Assembly (NCBI GenBank): GCA_013388855.1 | Contig: JACAEM010000026.1 | Span: forward strand, 1-64,000 | Length of the DNA: 64,000 nt | Direction of reading: 5' to 3' | Origin: Chloroflexota bacterium | GTDB taxonomy: Bacteria > Chloroflexota > Anaerolineae > Anaerolineales > Villigracilaceae | Shown here: positions 25,535 to 32,764 of the stretch, piece by piece | Layout: every line of letters starts with the position of its first letter | Position numbering within the stretch: position 1 is the first letter of the stretch | Notes under the pieces: generated by a model | What the model was told of the DNA's origin: nothing | Seen by the model: only the letters and a program-made list of their open reading frames with translations | Databases searched by the model: none | Program-made: the position numbers and the translations under genes

Positions 25535-26131
25535 TCATCCTAGCAGATTCCGAAGTAAACCTTTTTTCTCTTGCTTGATCTCTGGCATCGGTTCGTTGGG
25601 GTCGTTCTGGGTGTAGGGATTGAAAGCCGGATCGAGCCGCATCATAAACAATTGCCAGTCACGGAATTTTCCTAAAGTTTTATTTGCTTCTGCCAATTGA
25701 TTCCGCATGGCTTGAATTTCTAACCTTGTTTGCTTTAGTAAATCCTGGGCGGATTTCTCCATCAGTTTTGCATCGTGGATTCTCTCCTCGGCATCCTCGA
25801 GGATCTCCTGCGCGTTCTCGAAAATCTCCAGGCTGTGCGCCGCCATATCCATAACCTCGGCGGTGCTGAATTGGTGCGCCATTTTGAAAGGCAGTTCAAT
25901 CTCTCCCGATAGATATTTTTCAATCTCATCATCGGGGATTCGTTCACTGCGGAGGCGCTTTATCACATGGAGTTTTTCAACATCGGCGGGCAAGAATCGC
26001 CTCCCCTTTTTTGGTTGCCCTGCCTGTTCTGAAAAGTATTTTCTGAACGTGGTCACATAGTCTTGAATGGTGCGGATCGGGATTTTGGTCATCCCTGAAA
26101 CGTAGGCGGTCGGGTAGTTGTGATCGGTCAT
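25535..26131 (-). CDS. MerR-type HTH protein with coiled coil
   Basis: The start is ATG 26131 because GAAAGGAC lies 6 nt upstream. The 198-residue protein has a MerR-like winged helix at about 10-75: AYVSGMTKIPIRTIQDYVTTF, then GRRFLPADVEKLHVIKRLRSE. A long coiled coil (about 105-160) is followed by a tail. The layout resembles phage and plasmid DNA-binding proteins of the RacA type, which link DNA binding to oligomerisation. It probably controls the element or its partition. The 256-bp gap upstream contains two inverted repeats that could be its binding sites. Confidence 0.7.
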   Translation of the reverse strand: MTDHNYPTAYVSGMTKIPIRTIQDYVTTFRKYFSEQAGQPKKGRRFLPADVEKLHVIKRLRSERIPDDEIEKYLSGEIELPFKMAHQFSTAEVMDMAAHSLEIFENAQEILEDAEERIHDAKLMEKSAQDLLKQTRLEIQAMRNQLAEANKTLGKFRDWQLFMMRLDPAFNPYTQNDPNEPMPEIKQEKKGLLRNLLG

Positions 26132-26201
26132 TCGAGTCCTTTCTACGATGGGCATAATGTCCTCACGGGCGATACTATCACAAAACGGGCTTATGGAAAC
26201 G

Positions 26202-26247
26202 TCCCATAGCTTTACATTGGCAATAAATCAAGCGTAGTCTATGGGAC
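26202..26247. repeat. Inverted repeat upstream of the MerR-type gene
   Basis: GTCCCATAG (26202-26210) and CTATGGGAC (26239-26247) flank 28 nt; flanking AACGGGCTT and ACTTACCCGT extend the symmetry loosely. It could be an operator or part of a replication origin. The 26156-26387 gap holds no gene I can support. Confidence 0.45.
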
Positions 26248-26343
26248 ACTTACCCGTAGAATTTCAGCGTCTTGTGGTGCAAGTTCCGAAAAAACGGGCA
26301 CAGATACCCCCTCATACAAAATTTTCGATACGCACATAGTCTT

Positions 26344-26381
26344 ACCCGTCACGCGCCCAAGGGATCGAGCGCGTGACGGGT
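26344..26381. repeat. 13-bp perfect inverted repeat in the element
   Basis: ACCCGTCACGCGC (26344-26356) and GCGCGTGACGGGT (26369-26381) with a 12-nt loop. It ends 7 bp from the stop of the zinc-finger gene. No T run follows on either strand, so a terminator is possible but incomplete. Confidence 0.5.
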
Positions 26382-26387
26382 TTCCTG

Positions 26388-26597
26388 TCAAAATGTCCGC
26401 AACCGTGCGCGGTTTTTTCGCTTGCGGTGGGCGTCTGATTTGTAGATTTTGCGCGGGTCGGTAGTGGTGAATTTCTTCCCGCATCCACAGGCACACACAC
26501 ACTTTATTTTCGGTCGCCGCTTGCCCGTGAAGAGATTTGAGTCCACTTGTGCGGGCAATGGGTCGTGAATAACCAGGGCTTGCCCTCCTGCCTGCAC
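26388..26597 (-). CDS. Small Cys-rich zinc-finger-like protein, start uncertain
   Basis: The C-terminal sequence CVCACGCGKKFTTTDPRK...YKSDAHRKRKNRARLRTF looks like a compact zinc finger with a basic tail. The frame continues upstream into the gene at 26614, but that part is a shadow. GTG 26597 is the first reasonable start (69 residues); no clear binding site is present, so coupling to the preceding gene, whose stop is 16 nt away, is likely. It may be a DNA-binding protein. Confidence 0.5.
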   Translation of the reverse strand: MQAGGQALVIHDPLPAQVDSNLFTGKRRPKIKCVCACGCGKKFTTTDPRKIYKSDAHRKRKNRARLRTF

Positions 26598-26613
26598 ACT
26601 TGGCAGTATATCG

Positions 26614-27420
26614 CTAGGCGTGATCGGGTCGGGTCGTGGGGGTGTCCGAGGGCGAGTCCTTTGGCTGGTTTCCCAGAAAAGGGGCGGGCGGTGTGGCCCC
26701 CTCCGACTCTGACACTGCGGGCACGGTTGCCTGATAGGATACTTTCGGCTTTGACTTTGCCCAGGTGAACGGTAGCAGGTTCGCCAGGGAGAATGAGGCG
26801 GGCTTTTGTGCGGGCGTGTCCAGGATCGGCAGGGCGGGGAGGTCCAACACTTGCCCACGCGATAATCCAAGATCGCGCTTGACCTGATTCACAATATCAC
26901 GATGGATATTTTCAGCAAGCGCCGCTTTCTGGACTTCGAGCGAATCCGTTGCTTGTTTGATCGCCTCGGTGACAATCTCGCCGCGTGCTATGCCTACGTT
27001 GATCTTTTCGTGTATCTCTGGGGCGGTGGCATGGTGGGCATACAACAAAGCGGAATGTAACGCGGTCATTATCACGTACCCATACACAAGCCATTCACCA
27101 ACCCATGACTCTACTTCGATGAACGTTTGCCCGCCAAGCATGACCTCGACGGCGACCATTCCAAGCGTGCCCAGGAACGCGGCTATAAAACCGATTGCCG
27201 AGAGTGCGTATTGCATGGTTGACTCGGACTTGAACACGAACACAAGCGCCCAGATCATCGCGGCAATGTCGAAGAGGACGAGTCCCCAGATTTGATTCAT
27301 GAAGTTGTCAGGGAAGAGTTTCCCGAGAGCGCCGAAGGTAAGGGACATCAGCAATCCCAGAATGGCAATGCTGAACACGGCGAAGAGGATACCCGCCGCA
27401 CTTTGTAATACTTTTTTCAT
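26614..27420 (-). CDS. Four-span membrane protein of the element, unknown
   Basis: The 268-residue protein has four hydrophobic segments at about 8-30, 43-62, 72-95 and 108-128. A cytoplasmic helical region (EIHEKINVGIARGEIVTEAI...) and a Pro/Ser-rich C-terminal tail follow. No family is recognised. Membrane proteins of this size in integrative elements can belong to conjugation or exclusion functions, but no conjugation gene is nearby. AAGGAAAAACACACC precedes the ATG. Confidence 0.65.
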   Translation of the reverse strand: MKKVLQSAAGILFAVFSIAILGLLMSLTFGALGKLFPDNFMNQIWGLVLFDIAAMIWALVFVFKSESTMQYALSAIGFIAAFLGTLGMVAVEVMLGGQTFIEVESWVGEWLVYGYVIMTALHSALLYAHHATAPEIHEKINVGIARGEIVTEAIKQATDSLEVQKAALAENIHRDIVNQVKRDLGLSRGQVLDLPALPILDTPAQKPASFSLANLLPFTWAKSKPKVSYQATVPAVSESEGATPPAPFLGNQPKDSPSDTPTTRPDHA

Positions 27421-27435
27421 GGTGTGTTTTTCCTT

Positions 27436-27585
27436 TCACGAGATTCCCATATAGGATGAATGAGCCGGTTTGTTTACTATCTTCAATCCGCATTTTGGGC
27501 ATTTCCAATAGAGACTTTTTTCCACAAGCACAAAGAAGCGGAATGACGTACATCGAGGGCAATACTTAAATGCTGTTTTCGCCAT
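27436..27585 (-). CDS. 49-residue zinc-ribbon protein
   Basis: ATG 27585 follows GAGGTGAAAG. The protein reads MAKTAFKYCPRCTSFRFF, then a strand segment, YWKCPKCGLKIVNK and a short tail. Two CxxC pairs 20 residues apart make a rubredoxin-type zinc ribbon. Such mini-ribbons occur in phages and elements as transcription or nucleic-acid adaptors. It starts 4 bp after the lipoprotein gene's stop. Confidence 0.65.
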   Translation of the reverse strand: MAKTAFKYCPRCTSFRFFVLVEKSLYWKCPKCGLKIVNKPAHSSYMGIS

Positions 27586-27588
27586 CTT

Positions 27589-27936
27589 TCACCTCACACA
27601 ATATTTTGAGTTGATCCAGCCGGGGAGATTTTCAGCCTGTACGAAGATCCAATTTTCAACGGGTGGATCGGGGAGGATGGTCAACACGTCGCCCGCATAA
27701 AGCCAGGCGATTACATGGGACTCATACCCTGCAAGGTCTGGAGCGTCTCGAAGGTTCAAAGAGTCCGCTGTGACCTTGCACGCCTCGCGGGTCGCTGTGG
27801 CTGTGGGGGCGGGTATACCCGTCTCTGGTGGGGTAGGGGATATTGTGGGCAATGGTTCGATTTGTGCCGCTGGTGCTGTGATCGTGCAAGCCAGGACGAA
27901 AGGCAACAGAAACAAAAGTATTTTTTTATTTGTCAT
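27589..27936 (-). CDS. SH3b-domain lipoprotein
   Basis: The 115-residue protein has a lipoprotein signal (MTNKKILLFLLPFVLAC, lipobox LAC with Cys17) and a Pro/Thr linker. A bacterial SH3 domain follows from about 55 to 115: ADSLNLRDAPDLAGY, VLTILPDPPVENWIFVQ, LPGWINSKYC. SH3b domains usually bind peptidoglycan or surface peptides. A surface lipoprotein in a mobile element may give superinfection exclusion or another host-envelope effect; that is inference. AAAGGA precedes the ATG. Confidence 0.75.
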   Translation of the reverse strand: MTNKKILLFLLPFVLACTITAPAAQIEPLPTISPTPPETGIPAPTATATREACKVTADSLNLRDAPDLAGYESHVIAWLYAGDVLTILPDPPVENWIFVQAENLPGWINSKYCVR

Positions 27937-27963
27937 GATGTGCTAAAATCCTTTTGGTGTTTC

Positions 27964-28020
27964 AGCGTGCCCCCCTCACGCTGGAGACTGGACTCGCAGA
28001 AATGCGAGTCCTTTTTATTT
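27964..28020. terminator. Double hairpin with T run (plus-strand orientation)
   Basis: AGCGTG/CACGCT (27964-27982) is followed by GGACTCGCA GAAA TGCGAGTCC (27990-28011) and TTTTTATTT. It points against the surrounding minus-strand genes, so it may block antisense transcription or end a short antisense RNA. On the minus strand it lies in the leader of the lipoprotein gene. Confidence 0.55.
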
Positions 28021-28165
28021 ATGCGGGCTTACGTGATACTTTCTTGTGTTCCATCCAGCCAAGCTGTTTTGAAAGTAAGAGCCGCGCATACTTCAAAACA
28101 TCTTGCTTATTGTCATCGTTCAATTGGGCAAAGACTTTCAAGATTGCCTTTGTTTTGCTGTCCAT
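28019..28165 (-). CDS. 48-residue helical protein
   Basis: ATG 28165 has a near-perfect binding site, AAAGGAGGTGAGAAC. The protein, MDSKTKAILKVFAQLNDDNK..., is predicted helical and basic. It is too small for a family call. The strong translation signal supports a real gene. It is the second gene of the element's minus-strand block, after the excisionase-like gene. Confidence 0.6.
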   Translation of the reverse strand: MDSKTKAILKVFAQLNDDNKQDVLKYARLLLSKQLGWMEHKKVSRKPA

Positions 28166-28324
28166 GTTCTCACCTCCTTTCGGGTGGATTTATGCCGCGC
28201 TGACACTTTCCCGTTTTATTGTTCGCGGGATACACGTCAAGCGGTTATGAAGTTGTAAAGGTGCAAAACTAAATACTTCCTATCATAATAACATTATCAT
28301 GATAGGAAGTAAAGGTAAGAAAAA

Positions 28325-28347
28325 ACGCCTCCGTCTATTGGAGGCGT
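28325..28347 (-). terminator. Terminator after the excisionase-like gene
   Basis: On the minus strand ACGCCTCC AATAGAC GGAGGCGT TTTTTCTT, immediately after the TAG stop at 28348. Confidence 0.8.
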
Positions 28348-28605
28348 CTACTTCTTGACTTTGCGTCTTGGGTCTCGCTTACTCATGCCCTTTGTCTTTT
28401 CGAGATATTCTTGCACAGACTTTCGAGAGACAAGCCAGTCACGCCCAAAACGTTCACCATCAAGAATCTTGTCTCGTAACATCTTGGGAATTGATCGGAC
28501 GTGAAAGCCTAATTTCAAGGCGGCTTCCTGGGTGGTCATAAATTCGTTGAGGTCGGGCATTGTGGTATTTCGTGATCGTGCATTTGTTCGAGTGAGCATA
28601 GTCAT
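28348..28605 (-). CDS. Excisionase-like HTH_17 DNA-binding protein
   Basis: The start is ATG 28605 with GGAG 6 nt upstream; the ATG at 28617 overlaps that site. The 85-residue protein has the MerR-superfamily excisionase pattern MTTQEAALKLGFHVRSIPKML, then GRDWLVSRKSVQEYLEK. It would bend DNA at the attachment site and set the direction of the serine recombinase, or repress it. It is the element's first gene next to tRNA-Glu, so recombinase and excisionase lie at opposite ends. Confidence 0.75.
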   Translation of the reverse strand: MTMLTRTNARSRNTTMPDLNEFMTTQEAALKLGFHVRSIPKMLRDKILDGERFGRDWLVSRKSVQEYLEKTKGMSKRDPRRKVKK

Positions 28606-28651
28606 TTTGTACTCCATTCAATCATGATTGGAGTCTCACTCTTTAGAGGTG

Positions 28652-28724
28652 TGCCCCCACGGGGATTCGAACCCCGGTCGTAGCCTTGAAAGGGCTGCGT
28701 CCTAGTCCACTAGACGATGGGGGC
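28652..28724 (-). tRNA. tRNA-Glu (TTC)
   Basis: The minus strand folds as a 73-nt cloverleaf. The acceptor stem is GCCCCCA/TGGGGGC with discriminator A, the D arm is CGTCTAGTGGACTAGGACG, the anticodon loop CTTTCAA carries TTC, and the T arm is CCGGGGTTCGAATCCCCG. The base of the anticodon stem has one C-A mismatch. CCA is not encoded. The 3' end faces the integrated element. Confidence 0.93.
28658..28670 (-). other. Candidate proximal attachment site in tRNA-Glu
   Basis: TCGAATCCCCGTG in the T arm matches the site at 20466-20478, in the same orientation. An 8.2-kb segment lies between. Large serine recombinases need only a 2-bp core, so the match may be fortuitous. Confidence 0.35.
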
Positions 28725-28783
28725 ATTGATTGTTAAGCGGGCGGATTTTATCACCCTACCCGGTGACGGTCAAGCGTTTGCGG

Positions 28784-29326
28784 TTACTTGTCTTCCTTGG
28801 CGCGCTGGTTGAGGAAAGCAAGCATATCGATTTTTTCACGGTTGAACAACGCGCCCGGTGATTCCACTTTCAAGTTGGGAATGAGAATGGCGGTCAATGT
28901 CGCGTTGAAGATGGGAACAAAGTTGCGCGTCTTATCGGCAATCAGGGTGACGAAGTCGAAACGCCCTGCCACTTCGAGTTTCCCCTCGAGTTCATAGGTG
29001 CTGGTCGTCAGGCGGGCCGGGAGTTCGGTGATCTGTGAGTATCCACCACGGACAATGCCCGATGGACCGAGATCCTCGCGGCGCGCGGCGCAGAGTACAA
29101 AAACCTGGGCTTTGACCAGGCGGACCACTTCGAAATGGTCCACCAGTTTGGTCGGCATGTGGATGCGTGCCAGGCGGGCATCGTGGACCTCAAGATGAGA
29201 CTTGGTCACATCGTTCAACACGCCCATCAAGCCGTTGGTGGAAACCATCACTTTTCCCACTACGCGGTAACCGGCAGTATAAACGTCTGCGGGAAGGAAG
29301 CGGTAGGTTCGCTGGGCTGATTCCAT
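28784..29326 (-). CDS. Unknown cytoplasmic protein
   Basis: The 180-residue protein has no signal or membrane segment and alternates short strands, with MVSTNGLMGVLNDVTKSHLE and a C-terminal NREKIDMLAFLNQR. It looks like a small beta-rich domain with a helical end, but I do not recognise it. It starts 19 bp after the zinc-finger gene at 29346, in the same direction, so the two may be co-expressed. It is the first chromosomal gene outside the integrated element. Confidence 0.65.
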   Translation of the reverse strand: MESAQRTYRFLPADVYTAGYRVVGKVMVSTNGLMGVLNDVTKSHLEVHDARLARIHMPTKLVDHFEVVRLVKAQVFVLCAARREDLGPSGIVRGGYSQITELPARLTTSTYELEGKLEVAGRFDFVTLIADKTRNFVPIFNATLTAILIPNLKVESPGALFNREKIDMLAFLNQRAKEDK

Positions 29327-29345
29327 GTCTGTCCTTGGAGTGGGA

Positions 29346-29648
29346 TCAGTCGAAGGAGGGTTGGGAAATATTCGGTGTACGGGGATCAGGCCGGCGGGTC
29401 CGTTGGACGCGGCGGGTGGGTTTCCCGGCGTTCGGGCTGAGGAGCATCGTCAACCAGGAGATAGCTTGCTCATCATATTCGCGCTTTCCACACATATCGC
29501 ATACCCAGGCCGGGAAGTTGGGAACGGTGATCAATTCCTGCCCGAGCCAAGTGAAGTAGGTGATATGGCGCAGGTGCATGACGCCGGCAGGGCATTCATT
29601 GCACGGGGAAGTTTCAGGGACGAACAGGGGGCGGGAGGTTTCGTTCAT
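29346..29648 (-). CDS. YgiT/MqsA-like zinc-finger protein
   Basis: The 100-residue protein has CNEC (about 17-20) and CDMCGKREYDEQAI (about 50-63), the YgiT-type zinc-finger layout in which the second Cys pair is followed by a turn into a helix. Proteins of this type can be antitoxins of the MqsA class. The MqsA C-terminal HTH is absent here and no toxin gene is adjacent, so an antitoxin role is not supported. The C terminus is basic and disordered. Confidence 0.7.
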   Translation of the reverse strand: MNETSRPLFVPETSPCNECPAGVMHLRHITYFTWLGQELITVPNFPAWVCDMCGKREYDEQAISWLTMLLSPNAGKPTRRVQRTRRPDPRTPNISQPSFD

Positions 29649-29663
29649 AAGCGAATCCTTGGC

Positions 29664-30290
29664 TTATTGACCGGCGTAGACTTCCTTCACATGGTTGATG
29701 ATCTGCCATTCGGGTGGGGGCCAGTAGATCAACACAGCTTTGCCGACCACGTTCTCCAGCGGCAGCAAGCCCCATTGGTGCGAATCCTTCGATTCGTTGC
29801 GGTTGTCACCGAGCACAAAGAGTTGACCTTCTGTGACGACCCACTCACCATCATAGAGCGGCGCGGCGGCGATGTATGGCTCATTGAGCGGAACATCATT
29901 GACGGTAACCTTGCCATTGTGGATGGCGATTCTCTCGCCGGGGAGCCCGATGACGCGCTTAATCAGATCCTCCTGCGGATTGGCTGGGTAAACAAACACC
30001 ACAATATCGCCGCGCGCGGGCGTTCCGACCTTGTAGGCAAGTTTGTTGACGAGGATGTATTCGCCATTTTGCAGGGTGGGGGTCATGCTGTACCCATCCA
30101 CGCGGACGCGCACCGATACGGCATTGATTCCAAAATATAAGACAACAGCCAGAATCAGGGTTTCCAGAATATCCAAAGCAACTCGTTTCCAATCGGTCGG
30201 CTTTTCAGTTTCAGTGCCGGGCTGGTTCTGCATATCTGGCTGGGTTTGTAGTTCAGGTTGGGTCGTTTCCAAGCGATTATTTCTCCGCAA
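29664..30290 (-). CDS. lepB: Signal peptidase I
   Basis: The 208-residue protein has a polar Gln-rich start, one membrane segment (about 36-56) and the S26 catalytic domain. The nucleophile is Ser in GYSMTPTLQNGEY, the general base Lys in LIKRVIGLPGE, and the box E motif is VLGDNRNESKDSHQWG. It cleaves ordinary Sec signal peptides on the outer face of the membrane. It differs from the SipW-like enzyme at 45110, which uses His in place of Lys. It is followed by the zinc-finger gene 15 bp on. Confidence 0.92.
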   Translation of the reverse strand: MRRNNRLETTQPELQTQPDMQNQPGTETEKPTDWKRVALDILETLILAVVLYFGINAVSVRVRVDGYSMTPTLQNGEYILVNKLAYKVGTPARGDIVVFVYPANPQEDLIKRVIGLPGERIAIHNGKVTVNDVPLNEPYIAAAPLYDGEWVVTEGQLFVLGDNRNESKDSHQWGLLPLENVVGKAVLIYWPPPEWQIINHVKEVYAGQ

Positions 30291-30368
30291 AAGATTATAC
30301 TGCCTTTTGGAATGAACTCGCCCGGACTTAAGGTTGAGTTAACTTAATTGTAACGCGGACGAAGAATG

Positions 30369-30908
30369 TTATTTTCTCTCGTGTTCCGCCCAGTTGAGGA
30401 CAAATTCCACCTGTTCGCGTGTTTCGGGCGAATGGGTATGGATGATGCTCTTGGGGACCTTCCGCCACCATTCCGCCAGTTGACGGAGCGCCTCCTCGCC
30501 GGATTTTCCCCGCCTCACCAGATAACAGCCGACGGTTGTTCCCGTGCGACCGATTCCGCCCCAGCAATGAAGGTAGACCTTCCGCCCCGCCTGCAATTCG
30601 GCGTCGATTGTGTCGAGGATGGATTTCATCAACTCGGGGGTGGGCAGTCCAAAATCCCCGATGGGGAAGCGATGATGTTTGACTTCCATGTCGTACAGTT
30701 TTGCTTCATCCAGCAACAGACGCACGTAAGCCACGGTCTCATTCGGTTTGGTCAGGTCGATAAAAGTGTCAAATCCAGCCTGAAGCAGGGCGTCGATCCG
30801 TTTGCGGGCGTTCTCCGTTTCGTAATGGGCGGGATATTCCCCCGCCAGCAAACGACCCGGCTCAACCCAGTAGGATTCGGGAATGGGGCGATGCTCCTGC
30901 TCTGTCAT
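30369..30908 (-). CDS. Dual-specificity / cyclin-phosphatase-like phosphatase
   Basis: From ATG 30908 the protein has 179 residues. The catalytic loop is HCWGGIGRTGT (HCx5R) near residue 120, and the general acid Asp lies in the FPIGDFGLPTPE loop. This matches small bacterial cysteine phosphatases of the tyrosine/dual-specificity group. The substrate is unknown. It lies 16 bp after the gene at 30925. Confidence 0.85.
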   Translation of the reverse strand: MTEQEHRPIPESYWVEPGRLLAGEYPAHYETENARKRIDALLQAGFDTFIDLTKPNETVAYVRLLLDEAKLYDMEVKHHRFPIGDFGLPTPELMKSILDTIDAELQAGRKVYLHCWGGIGRTGTTVGCYLVRRGKSGEEALRQLAEWWRKVPKSIIHTHSPETREQVEFVLNWAEHERK

Positions 30909-30924
30909 ATCCGTCGATTTTACA

Positions 30925-31935
30925 TCAGGGGAGATTAATCCAGCCTGCATCGAGCAGATACAGGTAAAGATACCCGACAAGCAACAATACCCAACCGAGC
31001 AGTTGCAGTTTGTCCATGAGGTTCTCCCAAGACATGGTGAAATTATCCTTGATGGTTTCCACAATGTTCTCCAGGTTATCGAGCTTGCTGCGTACGCTTT
31101 CCTTCCAGTCCTTGAGATAAAACTCATTCTGAATGGACTCGTACAGTTTGGCGGTATACCAATCACCGATGAGAAGCAGGCTTTGCTCGGCGCGCTCGAA
31201 ATCGAGCATCACCTCGAGACGGTGTTCTGCAATCTGGCGAATCAGCCCGCGCGTGGGGCGCGGCCGGCGCCTATTCTGGAAGAACGCTTCGCTGATCTTG
31301 TCCAACATTTCTTCTATGGACTGATCCAGCATGCGGTAACGCAGCAACTGATAATTGCCGATCTTGAGCAGGGCAATATCGGAGCGGTAATCCGCTTTAG
31401 GGGCGATGATGACCGCGCCCTCCCAATCGATGAGGGTCAGTTCCTCGGCGGAGTAGCGCGTGCGCGAGCCGAGGATTTCGTTGACCTCCTCCTTATCGAA
31501 CACTTCACGTTGTGAACGGATGAAATTGGCGATGGCGAGCGCATTCTTGTCGATCCATTTGTCCGGCGTGGGTTTGGCATCCTGCACCAGCAGGATGGAA
31601 TATTCCTCGAACAACCCGCTCCGTCGATGCGCTTCGGGAATGTACCGGCTTTGCAGCGCGCTCTGGATCTTGGTGCGCACTTGAAAAACGGAACCAGCAA
31701 ACGGGTCGGGAAGATCGAAGCGGCATTCCACCATCTGCACGCGGTCATCGTAACGGTGCCGCATCACCGAGACGGCAAATCCCTCAATCACGATGGTCTC
31801 ATCACCGAGCGTCACAAGGTCAATATCCACCGGCTGGAAGTACGGCGCGTCCTTGATCAATCCCTTGAACTGTTCCGGCGGCGGCGCGACCCCCTCCCCT
31901 GAATCAGGAAAAGCGAGAAGATAACAAATTTCCAT
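30925..31935 (-). CDS. Tail-anchored-like protein, DUF155/RMD1-like layout
   Basis: The 336-residue protein is soluble up to about residue 300. Conserved-looking blocks are LLKIGNYQLLRYRMLDQSIEE and a helical region rich in charged residues, and a single hydrophobic segment (about 308-330, LGWVLLLVGYLYLYLLDAGW) lies at the very C terminus. This is the layout of DUF155/RMD1 proteins, but the similarity is only in overall form, so the family call is weak. The C-terminal anchor makes it a possible client of Get3-like ATPases such as those at 56138-58105; that is speculation. Confidence 0.6.
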   Translation of the reverse strand: MEICYLLAFPDSGEGVAPPPEQFKGLIKDAPYFQPVDIDLVTLGDETIVIEGFAVSVMRHRYDDRVQMVECRFDLPDPFAGSVFQVRTKIQSALQSRYIPEAHRRSGLFEEYSILLVQDAKPTPDKWIDKNALAIANFIRSQREVFDKEEVNEILGSRTRYSAEELTLIDWEGAVIIAPKADYRSDIALLKIGNYQLLRYRMLDQSIEEMLDKISEAFFQNRRRPRPTRGLIRQIAEHRLEVMLDFERAEQSLLLIGDWYTAKLYESIQNEFYLKDWKESVRSKLDNLENIVETIKDNFTMSWENLMDKLQLLGWVLLLVGYLYLYLLDAGWINLP

Positions 31936-31957
31936 GGCTTAAGTGTAGCATGGAAAA

Positions 31958-32686
31958 TTAGACCTGCCCCCACACAAAATGTGTTGGTACATGCAGAACG
32001 CGCCTCCCTTGTGCGCGGGCTTGCTGGTCGAGATCTTTCATTTGTTGGATGTCTTTGCCCGAAATGAATCCTGTCAGGTCGGATTCGATCACCGCCCATT
32101 CCATCTCCCATTCCTCGGCTGATGGTTCTTTTTCCGCGCCTTGAATTGTTCCCGTTTCATTGATTTTTATCCCCGCCTCAAAAAAGGATTCTGCCAACCG
32201 CACCCCGAAACCGGGATCCGCACCCTGTCGTTTCAATGCTTCAATTTGCCATCTTCCCAGCGGGGTCAATTCAGCGGGCTGATCCACCCGGCGCGAATAA
32301 TTCGGTTCTGCAAAGGCAAGGATATGTCCGCCGGATTTTGTCACACGCTTCATTTCGGTCAATGCCTGCAGGGGATCGCGTACCCAAAGCAACAGGAAAT
32401 GACAGTATACAATATCGAACAATCTACCCGAATAGGGGAGTGACAGCGCGTTTCCATGAACCAGTGAAGCGCCTGGAACATGAGCCCGGCATTCCGCCAG
32501 CGCGGCAAAGTTAATATCCAGTCCGTGAAGCGATGCAGGCGTGATCAATTCATGCAAAATGGCGCCAGTGCCGCATCCCACCTCAAGTACGCGCTGGGCG
32601 TGTTTCAATCCCACCTTCTCGAAAAGATAAACGCGCAGGTCGCGAGTCCACGCGGCTTGTTGGATGTAGCGTTGGTGCCAATTCAT
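31958..32686 (-). CDS. Class I SAM-dependent methyltransferase
   Basis: The 242-residue protein has motif I RVLEVGCGTGAILHEL (about 36-51), the acidic loop HGLDINFAAL and YSGRLFDIVYCHFLLLWV. These are the SAM-binding motifs of small-molecule or polyketide/ubiquinone-type methyltransferases. The acceptor substrate cannot be told from sequence. It is separated from the radical-SAM cluster by a dispersed palindrome at 32700-32752. Confidence 0.85.
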   Translation of the reverse strand: MNWHQRYIQQAAWTRDLRVYLFEKVGLKHAQRVLEVGCGTGAILHELITPASLHGLDINFAALAECRAHVPGASLVHGNALSLPYSGRLFDIVYCHFLLLWVRDPLQALTEMKRVTKSGGHILAFAEPNYSRRVDQPAELTPLGRWQIEALKRQGADPGFGVRLAESFFEAGIKINETGTIQGAEKEPSAEEWEMEWAVIESDLTGFISGKDIQQMKDLDQQARAQGRRVLHVPTHFVWGQV

Positions 32687-32699
32687 ATCATAAACAGAA

Positions 32700-32752
32700 T
32701 GTCCCGCAGGTTTTTCAAAAGAAATAAGTCTTTGAACAATACCTGCGGGACA
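32700..32752. repeat. Dispersed palindrome family, copy 1
   Basis: TGTCCCGCAGGT (32700-32711) and ACCTGCGGGACA (32741-32752) flank 29 nt, followed on the plus strand by GTTTTTTG. The reverse complement of a second copy at 39708-39761 shares the arm and the adjoining loop sequence GGTTTTT-CAA. It separates the radical-SAM cluster from the methyltransferase gene and may act as a terminator. Confidence 0.65.
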
Positions 32753-32764
32753 GTTTTTTGTTCA

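Noticed and set aside
26239-26502. An alternative 87-residue frame across the 13-bp inverted repeat
   Set aside because: It overlaps the zinc-finger gene in another frame, reads through the palindrome and has no motif or binding site.
28622-28651. CCA-end or second tRNA next to tRNA-Glu
   Set aside because: The bases after the discriminator read CACC rather than CCA, and no second cloverleaf can be folded.
20466-28670. Complete prophage
   Set aside because: No capsid, portal, terminase, tail or lysis gene can be seen; the SH3b protein is a lipoprotein and not an endolysin.
29346-29648. MqsA-type antitoxin of a toxin-antitoxin pair
   Set aside because: The zinc finger fits, but the C-terminal HTH of MqsA is missing, and neither neighbour looks like an MqsR-type toxin.
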